This document shows positions 19,359 through 27,832 of a stretch of 48,174 nt of DNA, in pieces. Numbering within the stretch: the first letter of the stretch is position 1; each line of letters begins with the position of its first letter. The notes under the pieces were generated by a model. That model was not told the origin of the DNA, did no database searches, and worked only from the letters and a program-made list of their open reading frames with translations. A program made the translations under genes and the position numbers. Source of the DNA: Gordonia aichiensis NBRC 108223 (GTDB lineage Bacteria > Actinomycetota > Actinomycetes > Mycobacteriales > Mycobacteriaceae); NCBI RefSeq assembly GCF_000332975.1, contig NZ_BANR01000029.1, forward strand, positions 1 to 48,174. The letters run 5' to 3'.

Positions 19359-19409
19359 GAAGAGCGCTGTCCATGCCGCGACACGCGCCCGCCCACCAGA
19401 GAGGAATCC

Positions 19410-20099
19410 GTGACCCTCGAGACCTCCGCGACCACAACCTCCGCGACCACAACCTCCGGACGGCTGTACGCCGGTACGGCACCCGAGCAGCGGCAGGCCA
19501 GGCGTCGAGCCGCGTTTGTCGACGCAGGACTGAACCTCTTCGGGCGGGACGGCTTTCGGCAGGTGTCTGTCAAACGATTGTGCGACGAGGCGGGCCTCAC
19601 CCAGCGGTATTTCTACGAATCCTTCTCCGACCGCACAGCGCTGCTGGCCGCGGTGTACGACCATTGCGTCGAGATCTGCCGTACCGCAGTGGGGGAGAGC
19701 ATCGTCGCGGTCGCCGAGATCAATGCGGATGCGCAGCACGATCAGCGCCTCGTGGAGCTGACCCGAGCCGCACTCGACGCCCTGCTGGGCTGTCTCACCG
19801 GCGACCGTCGGATGGCGCGCATCATGCTCGTCGAGGTCGTCGGGGTCGACGCCTCGCTCGAGCGCCTGCGTATGGACGCCATCCACGCGTGGGCCGAGCT
19901 CGCCATGCACGTCGCATTCGGCGACGACCAGCGACCTCCGCGATTCCGGCTCGCCGCGGTCGGATTGATCGGGGCTCTCACCCAGCTTCTCGTCGACTGG
20001 TACATCGCGACGGATGCTGGAACTCCCGCCGCGGAGGTCTCCGACATCCGGGACGTCTGCGTCGACATGTTCATCGCGACATATCAGCGATTGACCTGA
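19410..20099 (+). CDS. TetR family regulator, probable repressor of the divergent desaturase
   Basis: A 229-residue protein with an N-terminal helix-turn-helix (AAFVDAGLNLFGRDGFRQVSVKRLCDEAGLTQRYFYESF, quoted here as AGLNLFGRDGF, VSVKRLCDEAGL and QRYFYESF) and a helical ligand/dimer domain. The GTG at 19410 has an upstream AGAGAGGA; the frame's earlier start at 19353 lies inside operator copy 2 and is rejected. The N-terminus has a short Thr/Ser-rich tail encoded by a 15-bp direct repeat (19422-19458, about 2.5 copies). It probably binds the two palindromes at 19314-19358. The inducing ligand may be a lipid, given the neighbouring enzyme, but this is inference. Confidence 0.88.
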   Translation: MTLETSATTTSATTTSGRLYAGTAPEQRQARRRAAFVDAGLNLFGRDGFRQVSVKRLCDEAGLTQRYFYESFSDRTALLAAVYDHCVEICRTAVGESIVAVAEINADAQHDQRLVELTRAALDALLGCLTGDRRMARIMLVEVVGVDASLERLRMDAIHAWAELAMHVAFGDDQRPPRFRLAAVGLIGALTQLLVDWYIATDAGTPAAEVSDIRDVCVDMFIATYQRLT

Positions 20100-20174
20100 C
20101 ACCCGACCTACCCTGAATGGCGACCTGCCACCTCCACCGGAGCCGGGCATCACCGCACGAAAGGATTCTGCCTC

Positions 20175-20603
20175 ATGTCCACCGCTGAGCTGACCGACCG
20201 CGCCGTCGAATTCCTCTCCACCGGAACACGAACAGGCAAGATCGCGTGGGTGGCCAAGGACGGGCGAGCGCTGGTCACGCCGATCTGGTTCATTGTCGAA
20301 GACGGCACGCTGGTGTTCAACACCGGCGAGGACACGTCGAAAGGGCGTGCACTGCAGCGTGATCCACGTGCGACGATCGTGGTCGACGACGAGCGGCCAC
20401 CCTTCTCGTTCGTGCAGGTCCAGGGCACTGTGACATTCGACGACGACCCGTCGGACCTGCTCCGCACCGCGACTGCCATCGCCGAGCGCTACATGGGCCC
20501 CGAACTCGCCGAACAGTTCGGCAAGCGCAACGCCGTACCCGGTGAGGCCGTCGGGCGGCTCACCCCCACCAAGGTGATCGCCGCTTTCGACGTCGCCGAC
20601 TGA
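20175..20603 (+). CDS. PPOX-class (split-barrel) F420/flavin-dependent oxidoreductase
   Basis: A 142-residue split beta-barrel protein of the pyridoxamine-5'-phosphate-oxidase-like superfamily. Typical stretches are KIAWVAKDGRALVTPIWFIVEDGTLVF, TGEDTSKGRALQRDPRATIVVDDE and FVQVQGTVTF, which form the cofactor cleft. In actinobacteria many such short proteins use F420 rather than FMN; the choice cannot be made here. It lies 75 bp downstream of the TetR gene on the same strand and may be co-transcribed with it. It converges on the membrane alpha/beta-hydrolase gene with a 6-bp gap. Confidence 0.82.
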   Translation: MSTAELTDRAVEFLSTGTRTGKIAWVAKDGRALVTPIWFIVEDGTLVFNTGEDTSKGRALQRDPRATIVVDDERPPFSFVQVQGTVTFDDDPSDLLRTATAIAERYMGPELAEQFGKRNAVPGEAVGRLTPTKVIAAFDVAD

Positions 20604-20609
20604 TCGAGA

Positions 20610-22436
20610 TCAGCCGTCGCGGTGCAGTCGCGGCTCGAGTTGCTGCGTCTTCTCATCCGTCCACCCCGGCGGCTGCAGAATGCGCGACCACGCATAGGGA
20701 ATCGCCGACTGATAGTTGTGTCCGTGTCCGTCCGGCACATCAACCGAGACGGCCATGTCTGCCGACACCTGGAGGAACGTGACGAACGGAATCCAGTGTG
20801 TCGCACCGATGACGTCTCTGCCACGCTGCTCTTTGAGCCAATCCGGTTCGCGCAGAATGAGTTGCGGCGACCACCACGCAATCGGGTCGGACGCGTGCTG
20901 CAGGTACACCATGCGCGAGAAGTCCCACGGTGCGTCGGGCCGGGCGAGGTCCTTCTGCTCGGCGATGAATCGCACCTGCCTGCCGTGGTTATAGATCGGA
21001 AGCCACTGCGGTGAGCCCTTGTCGCGGCCGGCGGTCGCGTCATTCCATAGCGTGTTGCTGAACGTCGGGCCCGAGAGCAGAGCGCCATCGGTACGCGCCG
21101 TGACCGTCGGCACGGTGCCGAAAGCTGCTTCTGCGCCGAAGGATCCGAGGCTCTCCCCAAAGACGACCAGCTTCGGACGCTCCGCTTCTGGCAATTCGCG
21201 CACCTTCGCGTCGACCGCCTCGAACAGCGCTGTCCCCGCCTGCCGTGCACGCTCCTTGTCGACCAGAAATGAGATCCAGCTCGGCAGATACGAGTACTGC
21301 ATCGCCACCGTGGCGACGTCGCCGTTGTACATGTACTCCAGCGAATCGATCGTCACCTTGTTGAGCCACCCCGAGCCGGTCGTCGACCCCACCGCGATCA
21401 CCTTGCGCTTCAGACCGCCAGTACGTACGAGTTCGTCGGCGGCCAACTCGGCGTTGGCGCGCAGGTCATCGCCCGAACCGAGTCCGACGAATGCCCTGAT
21501 CGGCTCCATCGCGGGCTGCTTGTTGAACTCCGACAACTCCGCGACATCCGGCCCGCCGGAGACGATCACGCGTCCCTCCCGACCGAGAGACTCCCACGTG
21601 ACCAGCGATCCCGGGCCACCCGAGCGTAACCCGGAGGTCGGGGGAGAGGTATTGGGTCGGACCTCGTCGTTGGCGCTGGCAAAGCTGCTGTTGAGCGCTC
21701 TCATCGAGTACTTTGCGACGACGCCGTTGAGGATGAAAACCGTGAGCAGGGCGACAACGAGCAGGCCTGCGACCGCCGCGACACGTGGCGGAGCGATCTT
21801 GTCGAGTTGGCGTACCAACCATTTCAGCAAACTCGCCCATGCCTGCCCTATCACCATCAGCACCGCGAAGACCAGCAGCGCGAACACCACGATGATCGGA
21901 TACGCAGTCCAGGAGAGATTTTCGACGCCCATGAGATTACGAATCTCGTTCTGCCACCTCGAGTACCAGTACAGCATCACAACAGTTCCGATCAGCGAAA
22001 CGAAACCCAGTGCGAGCCAATAGTTCCGCTTCGGCGACGGCCAGCGTTCCGATCGAGACAACATGAACCGAACCAGCCACGCGATGAAGGCACCGACGCA
22101 GTACCCGACGGCGGCTGCGCCACCCGACACGATGCCTTGGAACAGTGGCCCGCGGGGGAGTAGTGACGGCGTCGTCGACAACCACAGGAAGATCGTGCCG
22201 AAGATGAGCCCGGCAAAGCTGATCCGGTGCGCATAGTCAGATGCCGCGCGGCGTAGCCTCGCAGACTTTCCAGAGGTGGGCGGAGAGTCTTCTGCCGACG
22301 ACGTGTCGGGTGAGGATGCGGCGGGGGAGCCTGTGGTCTCCGGCGAGGAATCGTCTGAATCACGTCGCGTCTCGTCGCGGGCACTGTCCGTCGGCGACGG
22401 ATCGCGCTCGGAGCCGGTCGCTGAATGTTCTGGCAC
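20610..22436 (-). CDS. Membrane-anchored alpha/beta-hydrolase family protein
   Basis: A 608-residue protein with a disordered Ser/Asp-rich N-terminus, four or five transmembrane helices (about residues 70-270), and a C-terminal alpha/beta-hydrolase domain with nucleophile motif VVFGESLGSFGAE. Two-part proteins of this kind (alpha/beta-hydrolase family N and C domains) are common in mycobacteria and relatives and appear to be membrane-bound lipases or esterases; the substrate is unknown. The GTG at 22436 (VPEHSATGSERD) is preferred: the longer frame to 22607 would overlap the divergent CPBP gene. Probable location is the cytoplasmic membrane; the catalytic domain side is not determined. Confidence 0.82.
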   Translation of the reverse strand: MPEHSATGSERDPSPTDSARDETRRDSDDSSPETTGSPAASSPDTSSAEDSPPTSGKSARLRRAASDYAHRISFAGLIFGTIFLWLSTTPSLLPRGPLFQGIVSGGAAAVGYCVGAFIAWLVRFMLSRSERWPSPKRNYWLALGFVSLIGTVVMLYWYSRWQNEIRNLMGVENLSWTAYPIIVVFALLVFAVLMVIGQAWASLLKWLVRQLDKIAPPRVAAVAGLLVVALLTVFILNGVVAKYSMRALNSSFASANDEVRPNTSPPTSGLRSGGPGSLVTWESLGREGRVIVSGGPDVAELSEFNKQPAMEPIRAFVGLGSGDDLRANAELAADELVRTGGLKRKVIAVGSTTGSGWLNKVTIDSLEYMYNGDVATVAMQYSYLPSWISFLVDKERARQAGTALFEAVDAKVRELPEAERPKLVVFGESLGSFGAEAAFGTVPTVTARTDGALLSGPTFSNTLWNDATAGRDKGSPQWLPIYNHGRQVRFIAEQKDLARPDAPWDFSRMVYLQHASDPIAWWSPQLILREPDWLKEQRGRDVIGATHWIPFVTFLQVSADMAVSVDVPDGHGHNYQSAIPYAWSRILQPPGWTDEKTQQLEPRLHRDG

Positions 22437-22503
22437 CTGGGCACCCTTCAGGGTCGTCGGACATCGATGTGACTCGTGAATCCTAAACCTGTGCGACCCT
22501 ACC

Positions 22504-23262
22504 GTGGTGAGCCGCGACGATCCTGCGTCAGCAGAGGACGCCGACGCGTCGACTTCGCAGGAGCGGCGTCGAATCTGGTTGGTGCCCGTCATCGGTGCTG
22601 CAATCATGGTGACCGCCCAGATGTGCGCCCACTTTCTTCACTTCCCGGGCGTCGACTGGTTGGTGACCGCCGCTGCAGTGGTGGCGGTCTCCATCGCCCT
22701 CGCGGCGGGACTCACCCACGAAGACCTAGGGCTCGGACGCGCCGGACTGCGTAAGGGCGGGCGATACGCGCTGGTCATCGTGGTTGCGGTGGCGATCATC
22801 GTGGTCGTCGGCGTCGCCATTCCCCCGACCCGCGAACTGTTCCAGAACGACGCCTATCGCGATCTCGGACATGCACTGCTCGCTGCGTTCATCGTGATCC
22901 CGTTCCAGACCGTGCTTCCCGAGGAGCTGTTCTTCCGGGGAGTGCTGTTGGGCTCACTGCGTCAACTGACGACCCCTGTGCGCGCCCTGCTCATCCAGGC
23001 AGTGCTCTTCGGCTGCTGGCATGTCATCACCTCGCTCGGCCTCACCGCAGGAAACGCGGGTCTGTCCGACCTGTTCGGCCACAGCGTGTTCGCGCAAGCG
23101 ATCGGGGTCGCCGGGGCTGTCGGGATCACCGCGGTCTCGGGTGTGCTCTTCGGCTGGCTGCGCGTGCGCAGCGACAGCTTGCTCGCCCCGATCGCGCTGC
23201 ACTGGGCCGTCAATGGCATCGGCGCTGTCGGAGCCGCATTGGCGTGGCGATTCGGAGGCTAG
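22504..23262 (+). CDS. CPBP family intramembrane metalloprotease
   Basis: A 252-residue membrane protein with about seven hydrophobic segments and the CPBP (Abi/CaaX-like) motifs: PEELFFRG (EExxxR, about residues 139-146), a following HVITSL, and the C-terminal HWAVNGIG. These supply the Glu and His residues that bind catalytic zinc in the Rce1-type fold. Substrate and role are unknown; in bacteria such proteins have been linked to protein secretion and immunity functions. Start GTG at 22504 (or the GTG at 22507), divergent from the alpha/beta-hydrolase gene with a spacer of 67 bp. Confidence 0.88.
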   Translation: MVSRDDPASAEDADASTSQERRRIWLVPVIGAAIMVTAQMCAHFLHFPGVDWLVTAAAVVAVSIALAAGLTHEDLGLGRAGLRKGGRYALVIVVAVAIIVVVGVAIPPTRELFQNDAYRDLGHALLAAFIVIPFQTVLPEELFFRGVLLGSLRQLTTPVRALLIQAVLFGCWHVITSLGLTAGNAGLSDLFGHSVFAQAIGVAGAVGITAVSGVLFGWLRVRSDSLLAPIALHWAVNGIGAVGAALAWRFGG

Positions 23263-23296
23263 GGGGCCCGCCCGCGTCTCGCATCGCCTCTGAGTT

Positions 23297-24382
23297 CTAC
23301 TCGCCGCCTGGGTTGCGGCTGCGCTTCGTCGCGTACAGGGCGCCATCGGCCAGCGTCAACAACGTCGACAAGACCGCCGAAGGGTCCTCGCCCTGGTCGC
23401 CGCCGGGTGCAGTTGCCCAGCCGACGGACACACCCGTTCCCGCTGCCGACTCCAATGCGCGCTCGAGGCGGTCCGCTAGTCGCCTCACGAGTTCATCGGA
23501 TGCCTCGGGAACAAGCACAACGAACTCATCGCCACCGATGCGAGCTGAGATCATCGGATACGAGACTTCTTCTCGAAGAACTCCTGCCGCGGCAACCAAC
23601 ACTGCGTCGCCTCCACCGTGACCGAGGGTGTCGTTGATTGCCTTGAAGTGGTCGATATCGATGAGGAGAAGTGCAACGATGCCGGGGCTCGACTCGATCA
23701 ATCGGTGGGCCCGACGTTCGAAGGCGCGGCGGTTCGCCAGCCCGGTCAAGGGATCCGTCGACGAGATCCTGAAACTGCGCCCGATAGCGAATCGGATATC
23801 GGCGCTGTGCGCACCGATCAGGACCACCGTCCCGTTCACCACGAACAGCATCACGCAGGCGCGCAGTACACCGTTACCCACATCCATACCGCCGCGTTCG
23901 ACGGCAGCGACCGCGAGAGCACAGATCACGACCGAACTGAACACCACGTGGGCGACCGTCGCCCTTATTCGCAGGAAGTGGCTTGCATAGGCGCCGGTGA
24001 CCGCGTAGAGCGCCGTACCGAAGAGGGCCAACTCTCCACTACTGAATGTGACCAGCACGAGCAGCAGGCCGAGGTCGGCGTACATCACGAACACCTCTGG
24101 CCCATAACGTATTCGGGTCCTGTTGGACCACCACACCGACCCGAGATGCATCCGCGCGACCATGAAGCTCACGGGGATGCACGTCGCGCAGGTGGCAATC
24201 GTGACGATTCTCGGAGCGCCGGGACCCGGCCCGCCCGTCACGAATATGGAGGCAACTCCACCGATGCCGAACATCAGTACGTACGCGGCAATCGCATATC
24301 GAAAGAGAGCTTCACGAATGTTCAGTTCGTCGAGTACTTCGCGTTGCTCTCGACGCCGTCGTGGAGAGTCGGCCACCATCAT
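23297..24382 (-). CDS. Membrane diguanylate cyclase (GGDEF)
   Basis: A 361-residue protein with about six N-terminal transmembrane helices (residues 25-195) and a C-terminal GGDEF domain: DPLTGLANRRAFERRAHRLI, LLLIDIDHFKAINDTLGHGGGDAVL and the active-site ARIGGDEFVVLVPE are intact, so cyclase activity making cyclic di-GMP is expected. The RxxD inhibitory site that usually sits five residues before GGDEF is not present (SYPM occupies the position), suggesting absent product feedback. The ATG at 24382 has GAGGAA upstream and is preferred over the GTG at 24403. It stands alone; no EAL protein is nearby. Confidence 0.9.
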   Translation of the reverse strand: MMVADSPRRRREQREVLDELNIREALFRYAIAAYVLMFGIGGVASIFVTGGPGPGAPRIVTIATCATCIPVSFMVARMHLGSVWWSNRTRIRYGPEVFVMYADLGLLLVLVTFSSGELALFGTALYAVTGAYASHFLRIRATVAHVVFSSVVICALAVAAVERGGMDVGNGVLRACVMLFVVNGTVVLIGAHSADIRFAIGRSFRISSTDPLTGLANRRAFERRAHRLIESSPGIVALLLIDIDHFKAINDTLGHGGGDAVLVAAAGVLREEVSYPMISARIGGDEFVVLVPEASDELVRRLADRLERALESAAGTGVSVGWATAPGGDQGEDPSAVLSTLLTLADGALYATKRSRNPGGE

Positions 24383-24482
24383 TGTTGCGCTTCCTCGACT
24401 CACTCACATCTTCCAACAACTCGGGCGATAGTACCCGCGGCGTGACCAACCACGCCCGGCTTCGCGGACCGACTGCGCGGGA

Positions 24483-25238
24483 TCACCCAGCCGGCGCAGC
24501 TTTCTCGAGTTTCGCGATTGCGCGTTTGGCGTCACGCTGGATGAGGTCGCGCGGATCGTCGAGCCATGGCCCAAGACCTCGATGTCCTCGGGCCGTTTCA
24601 TACGGGCAAGCGCGGTCATCGCGGCCTGGGTGACCTCTGGGTCGGTGGCAAGCAGGTGCACCAGCAGATCGTGCGAACGATCAGTGCGGAATCGTGCCCA
24701 GATAGTGCGTCACCGCGTTGCGGACACCACTATTCGAATCTCGCAGGAGGGCAACCATCCGATCGTAGTCGGCTCTGGTCGCGATGTAGTCGAGCGCACG
24801 CGCCGCCTGATATCGCACACCTTCCGGCGCCCAGGATTTATCGAACTGCCCAAACAACGCTTCGATGGTGTCGCGGTTACCTTTGGCGGCTGGATCAATA
24901 AGATTGATATTCAGGCACATCCAGATCGAGTCTTTGTGTTTGCGTTCGGCTTTCGTGTGGCGCGGCTCGGGCAACCGCTCGTCGATGTGCTTGATCCAAT
25001 CGGTGAACACCGGCACCGCAGCAGGCATCGTCTTATATAAGTACCTGAGCGGGTCTAGGTAGTAGGTTTTGTAGCCCACCCGCGCAAGATCACGTACCAG
25101 GCGGAAGTCGACACCGACCTGCCCGTCTTTGATGCGCGGCGGCGGATCCGCCAGCCACTCCGAACCACGGGGCATATACGCGAACCGGAACGGAGGCGGA
25201 TCGGGCAGATCACGAAAGAACTCGTCGTCACTCGTCAT
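24483..25238 (-). pseudogene. HEAT-repeat-like protein, two compensating frameshifts
   Basis: The frame from ATG 25238 (MTSDDEFFRDLPDPPP; CAGGAG upstream) reads well to GVRNAVTHYLGTIPH and then stops at 24681. The same kind of helical sequence continues in another frame (RSHDLLVHLLATDPEVTQ, ALARMKRPEDIEVLG), and then returns to the first frame as WLDDPRDLIQRDAKRAIAKL to a stop at 24483. The total would be about 250 residues with HEAT-like repeats (APEGVRYQAARALDYIA, LLRDSNSGVRNAV). Two opposite indels, near 24683 and near 24590, break the middle segment. It may be a decaying gene or contain sequencing errors. The function is unknown. Confidence 0.7.
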
Positions 25239-25417
25239 GTCTGGATACTCCTGGGGCCGATTACGGTTCGCACGGGTGTGGACGAGTCCACCCCGCCGAC
25301 CGACCAAAGCCTCTCACCCAGCGTGTCGGGGGCAGCCACCCTCCCCACACCCGAATCCCTCCACAGCCGACACGCCAACCCGGCATACGCGACACCGCGC
25401 TGCACTAATCTCAACCC

Positions 25418-25615
25418 ATGCCAGGGGGAACCAGCGACACACACAGCGACGAGCACCTGCTCGCCGCGCACCTCGACGGCGACCTCCACGCCTTCTCGAC
25501 CCTCATCCGACGCCACCAAGAACGCCTCTGGGCCGTCGCCTACCGCACTCTCAACAACCCCGACGACGCCGCCGACGCACTCCAAGACGCACTCTTCAAC
25601 GCTCACCGATGACGA
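25418..25615 (+). pseudogene. sigM: ECF sigma factor N-terminal fragment, probable truncated sigM
   Basis: Only 64 codons: MPGGTSDTHSDEHLLAAHLD, then region 2 of an ECF sigma factor (AFSTLIRRHQERLWAVAYRT, NNPDDAADALQDALFNAHR). The next codon is TGA, whereas full SigM-type proteins continue with the remainder of region 2 and region 4. The position downstream of murJ is where sigM occurs in mycobacteria and relatives. The core-binding helix is partly present, but region 2.3-2.4 and region 4, needed for promoter opening and -35 recognition, are missing, so it should not work as a sigma factor. The break is abrupt at about 25610 and unrelated sequence follows, consistent with insertion or rearrangement. 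Confidence 0.8.
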
Positions 25616-25627
25616 AATGCAGGGAAC

Positions 25628-25688
25628 ATGAACCAGACACGCCGACACACGCCTTGTCATCTCGGGCGTGTCGCCGATGCTGGTTCAT
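25628..25688. repeat. Imperfect long inverted repeat next to the sigM break
   Basis: Outer arms ATGAACCAG (25628-25636) and CTGGTTCAT (25680-25688) and inner arms ACACGCC (25637-25643) and GGCGTGT (25665-25671) can fold into one hairpin with an asymmetric bulge. It starts 13 bp after the sigM fragment stop. It could be an element end, a recombination site or a terminator. The rest of 25689-25899 holds no recognisable gene. Confidence 0.55.
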
Positions 25689-25899
25689 CTTGCTTGCAAA
25701 CCCGCTGGTCACGGCGATGCATCTCTGATAATGAGCGCAGCTAAATGATCCGCCGGTCACGGTCGGACCTGCGCGCCACCGCAACATCGCAACCTGTCAC
25801 GGCCCCGCGGTGTCGGGCGTCAGGGTTCGGGCCAGTCGAGGTCGAGGGAGTGTAGCCACGGTAAGAATGGCATGCGCACGGCCGAGGCAAGGATGTGGC

Positions 25900-27201
25900 C
25901 TAGTTGGCTGGTGGCGGGGACATCGAGGGTTGTCGGCGCAGATTGTGCTCGAGTTCGGTTGCTGTTGTGAGCAGTGCGGGTTCGTCGCCGGGGAGACCGA
26001 TCAATTGGAGTCCTAGTGGTAGTCCATCGGCGGTGCGTCCACCGGGGATGATCACCACCGGGCAGCCCAGTAGTTGCCAGGCGCGGCTGAGTATCGGCGA
26101 TCCGGTGGCGGTGAGGCCTGCAGGTGCGGGCCCGAGTGCGGCGGGACCGATGATGACGGTGTTGTGGCCGAGATGAGTGGTGAGAAGATCGCGTGACCGG
26201 TCACGGCGGGTGAGAGCTGCGGTGTGGGCTATACCGGGTGTGCCGAGGCCGTGCTCGATCAGTGCACGCAGGGGTGAACTCAGTGCGGCCCGCTGGTGGT
26301 TATAGATGTCATGCAAAGTGTGCGCGGCTTCGTAGGACATCACTGTTGCATGGTCTTCGGTGAGGGTACGGACGTGGTCGTCGGCGTCGAACTTCTCGGG
26401 TTCGAGGTTGGCGGCGCGAAGGAGGTCGGGAACGGTGGCGAGTAGTTCGGCCATTGCGGGGTGAAGCTCGCCGAGATCGCTTCCTGTCCAGATGAGCGCG
26501 CTGGATAGCTCGGTGACCGGTGTGGGAGGCGTGGGGCTCCCGGTGAACGCGGTGTACACGTAGTGTAGGTCGGCGACGGTGCGGGTGAGTAGTCCCAGGG
26601 AGTCGAGTGAGGTGCTGAGGCCGGCGACTCCGCGCAGGTCCGTTGCACCGGGGGCGAGCACCATTCCCGCTGTCCCACAGAACGATGCGGGTCGAGTCAA
26701 TGATCCTGCGGTTTGTGTGCCGAGGGCGATCGGGATGGTGCCTGCGCCGACGGCAGCAGCTGACCCGCTCGAGGATCCGCCGGGTGTGTGGTTGGGTGCG
26801 TGCGGGTTTCGTGTCGGTCCGGGCGCGAAGTAGCCGAATTCGGTGGTGACGGTTTTGCCTTGCACGATGGCGCCAAGGTCACGGAATCGTGCGACGCATG
26901 GCGCGTCTCTGATGGCGGAACCTGCTGGTGTGACCGGTGATCCGGCGCGTGTGGGTAGGCCGGCGACGTCGATGAGATCCTTGACACCGATCGAGAGCCC
27001 GCTGAGCGGTCCCGCGTCTGGGGTTTGGTCGACCGTGCGTGCGTGGTCAATGTGGTTGGTCGCCAACGCCACCCATGCTGACAGCCCTGGTTCCTGCCGC
27101 TCGATGGACAGTCGTGTCTGCCGTACGAGCGTCTCCGCGGTGATGGCTCCAGTATGTATGGCTTCGGTCTGCTCACGGACTGGCTGGGTCGCGTAGTCCA
27201 C
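25900..27201 (-). CDS. Amidase (amidase-signature family)
   Basis: A 433-residue amidase-signature hydrolase. The Ser-cisSer-Lys triad is visible as Lys74 (GVKDLIDVAG), Ser143 (GGSSSGSAAAVGAG) and nucleophile Ser167 (GTQTAGSLTRPASFCG); the spacing Lys-Ser-Ser (69 and 24 residues) equals that of malonamidase E2. The usual GTDTGGS is GTQTAGS here. Cytoplasmic, no signal. Family members cleave carboxamides to acid and ammonia or amine. It is the first complete gene after the sigM break and is followed upstream on the same strand by a 152-residue protein. In the context of amine oxidases it may release an amine from an amide; this is inference. Confidence 0.9.
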   Translation of the reverse strand: MDYATQPVREQTEAIHTGAITAETLVRQTRLSIERQEPGLSAWVALATNHIDHARTVDQTPDAGPLSGLSIGVKDLIDVAGLPTRAGSPVTPAGSAIRDAPCVARFRDLGAIVQGKTVTTEFGYFAPGPTRNPHAPNHTPGGSSSGSAAAVGAGTIPIALGTQTAGSLTRPASFCGTAGMVLAPGATDLRGVAGLSTSLDSLGLLTRTVADLHYVYTAFTGSPTPPTPVTELSSALIWTGSDLGELHPAMAELLATVPDLLRAANLEPEKFDADDHVRTLTEDHATVMSYEAAHTLHDIYNHQRAALSSPLRALIEHGLGTPGIAHTAALTRRDRSRDLLTTHLGHNTVIIGPAALGPAPAGLTATGSPILSRAWQLLGCPVVIIPGGRTADGLPLGLQLIGLPGDEPALLTTATELEHNLRRQPSMSPPPAN

Positions 27202-27274
27202 GGTCTTCTCCCTCGCTGTCGTTGTGCGGCTACGGTGTCCGTGTCGCGCGTTGGATCGTCTTCGTCGGCGGTGA

Positions 27275-27733
27275 TTACGATGCGGGAGCTATACACCAGC
27301 CTGGGATGCGGGTTCGGGTGGGGCATCCCGCCGCGTTGAGTGCAGCAATGATGTCGTCGCGCAATGCAATCGGGTCGTCGCAGGCGGGCGCTACGACAAC
27401 GATGCCGTGGGCGATGTCGAGCAACCGCATATCGATGGCGAAACTGACGATCGATCGCGCGCTGGGCATCACGGTGACGCACGTTTGCGTGCGGGCAGCT
27501 TGGGAGCCTGCCGCTTCGACTTTGATGACCGGAACGACAGTGTGACCGTCGTCTGTCTGACGCGACATCCGTCGTGCTTGGCGTTGGGCGGTCGAGAGGG
27601 TCGCGCAATCGATGAGCACGGGAAGTTCGGTGATGGTGGCGAGGTCGCTGGCCACCGACGGTGTTGTGGTCAGCACGGTCACGAAGAAGTCGCCGGTGGA
27701 GGTCGTCGTGGGACGGTTGAGCATGGCGGTCAT
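27275..27733 (-). CDS. Hypothetical protein, 152 residues
   Basis: I do not recognise the family. The protein is soluble, without signal or transmembrane segments; it has alternating hydrophobic strands (FFVTVLTTTPS, TVVPVIKVEAAG, HGIVVVAPACDDP) and a helix rich in Arg/Gln (LSTAQRQARRMSRQTDDG), suggesting an alpha/beta fold. The start ATG at 27733 has GGGAG six bases upstream; an earlier GTG or ATG at 27787 lacks a good site. It precedes the amidase on the same strand (gap of about 70 bp) and so may be co-transcribed with it. It is divergent from the flavin-reductase fusion gene, with an inverted repeat between them. Confidence 0.6.
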   Translation of the reverse strand: MTAMLNRPTTTSTGDFFVTVLTTTPSVASDLATITELPVLIDCATLSTAQRQARRMSRQTDDGHTVVPVIKVEAAGSQAARTQTCVTVMPSARSIVSFAIDMRLLDIAHGIVVVAPACDDPIALRDDIIAALNAAGCPTRTRIPGWCIAPAS

Positions 27734-27808
27734 GGTGTCTCCCGGAGTGCGTCGATGTGGTCCTTCCACGATGTGTGGTGGTCTCACATTTCGGAATCGG
27801 GCGGTTCA

Positions 27809-27832
27809 CTGACCGGACTCAGTCTCGGTCAG
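27809..27832. promoter_or_regulatory. Inverted repeat in divergent promoter region, operator candidate
   Basis: CTGACCG (27809-27815) and CGGTCAG (27826-27832) are 7-bp perfect arms with a 10-base spacer, and a nested ACTGA/TCAGT pair overlaps them. They lie in the 217-bp region between the divergent 152-residue gene and the flavin-reductase fusion gene. No regulator gene is adjacent. Confidence 0.45.

Noticed and set aside
25278..25631. Pro/Thr/Ser-rich frame overlapping the sigma factor fragment
   Set aside because: Low-complexity translation of the other frame; the sigma region 2 similarity in the alternative frame is decisive.
25613..25899. A small gene or insertion sequence remnant in the spacer after sigM
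   Set aside because: No frame has a ribosome site with recognisable similarity; only the inverted repeat at its left end is notable.
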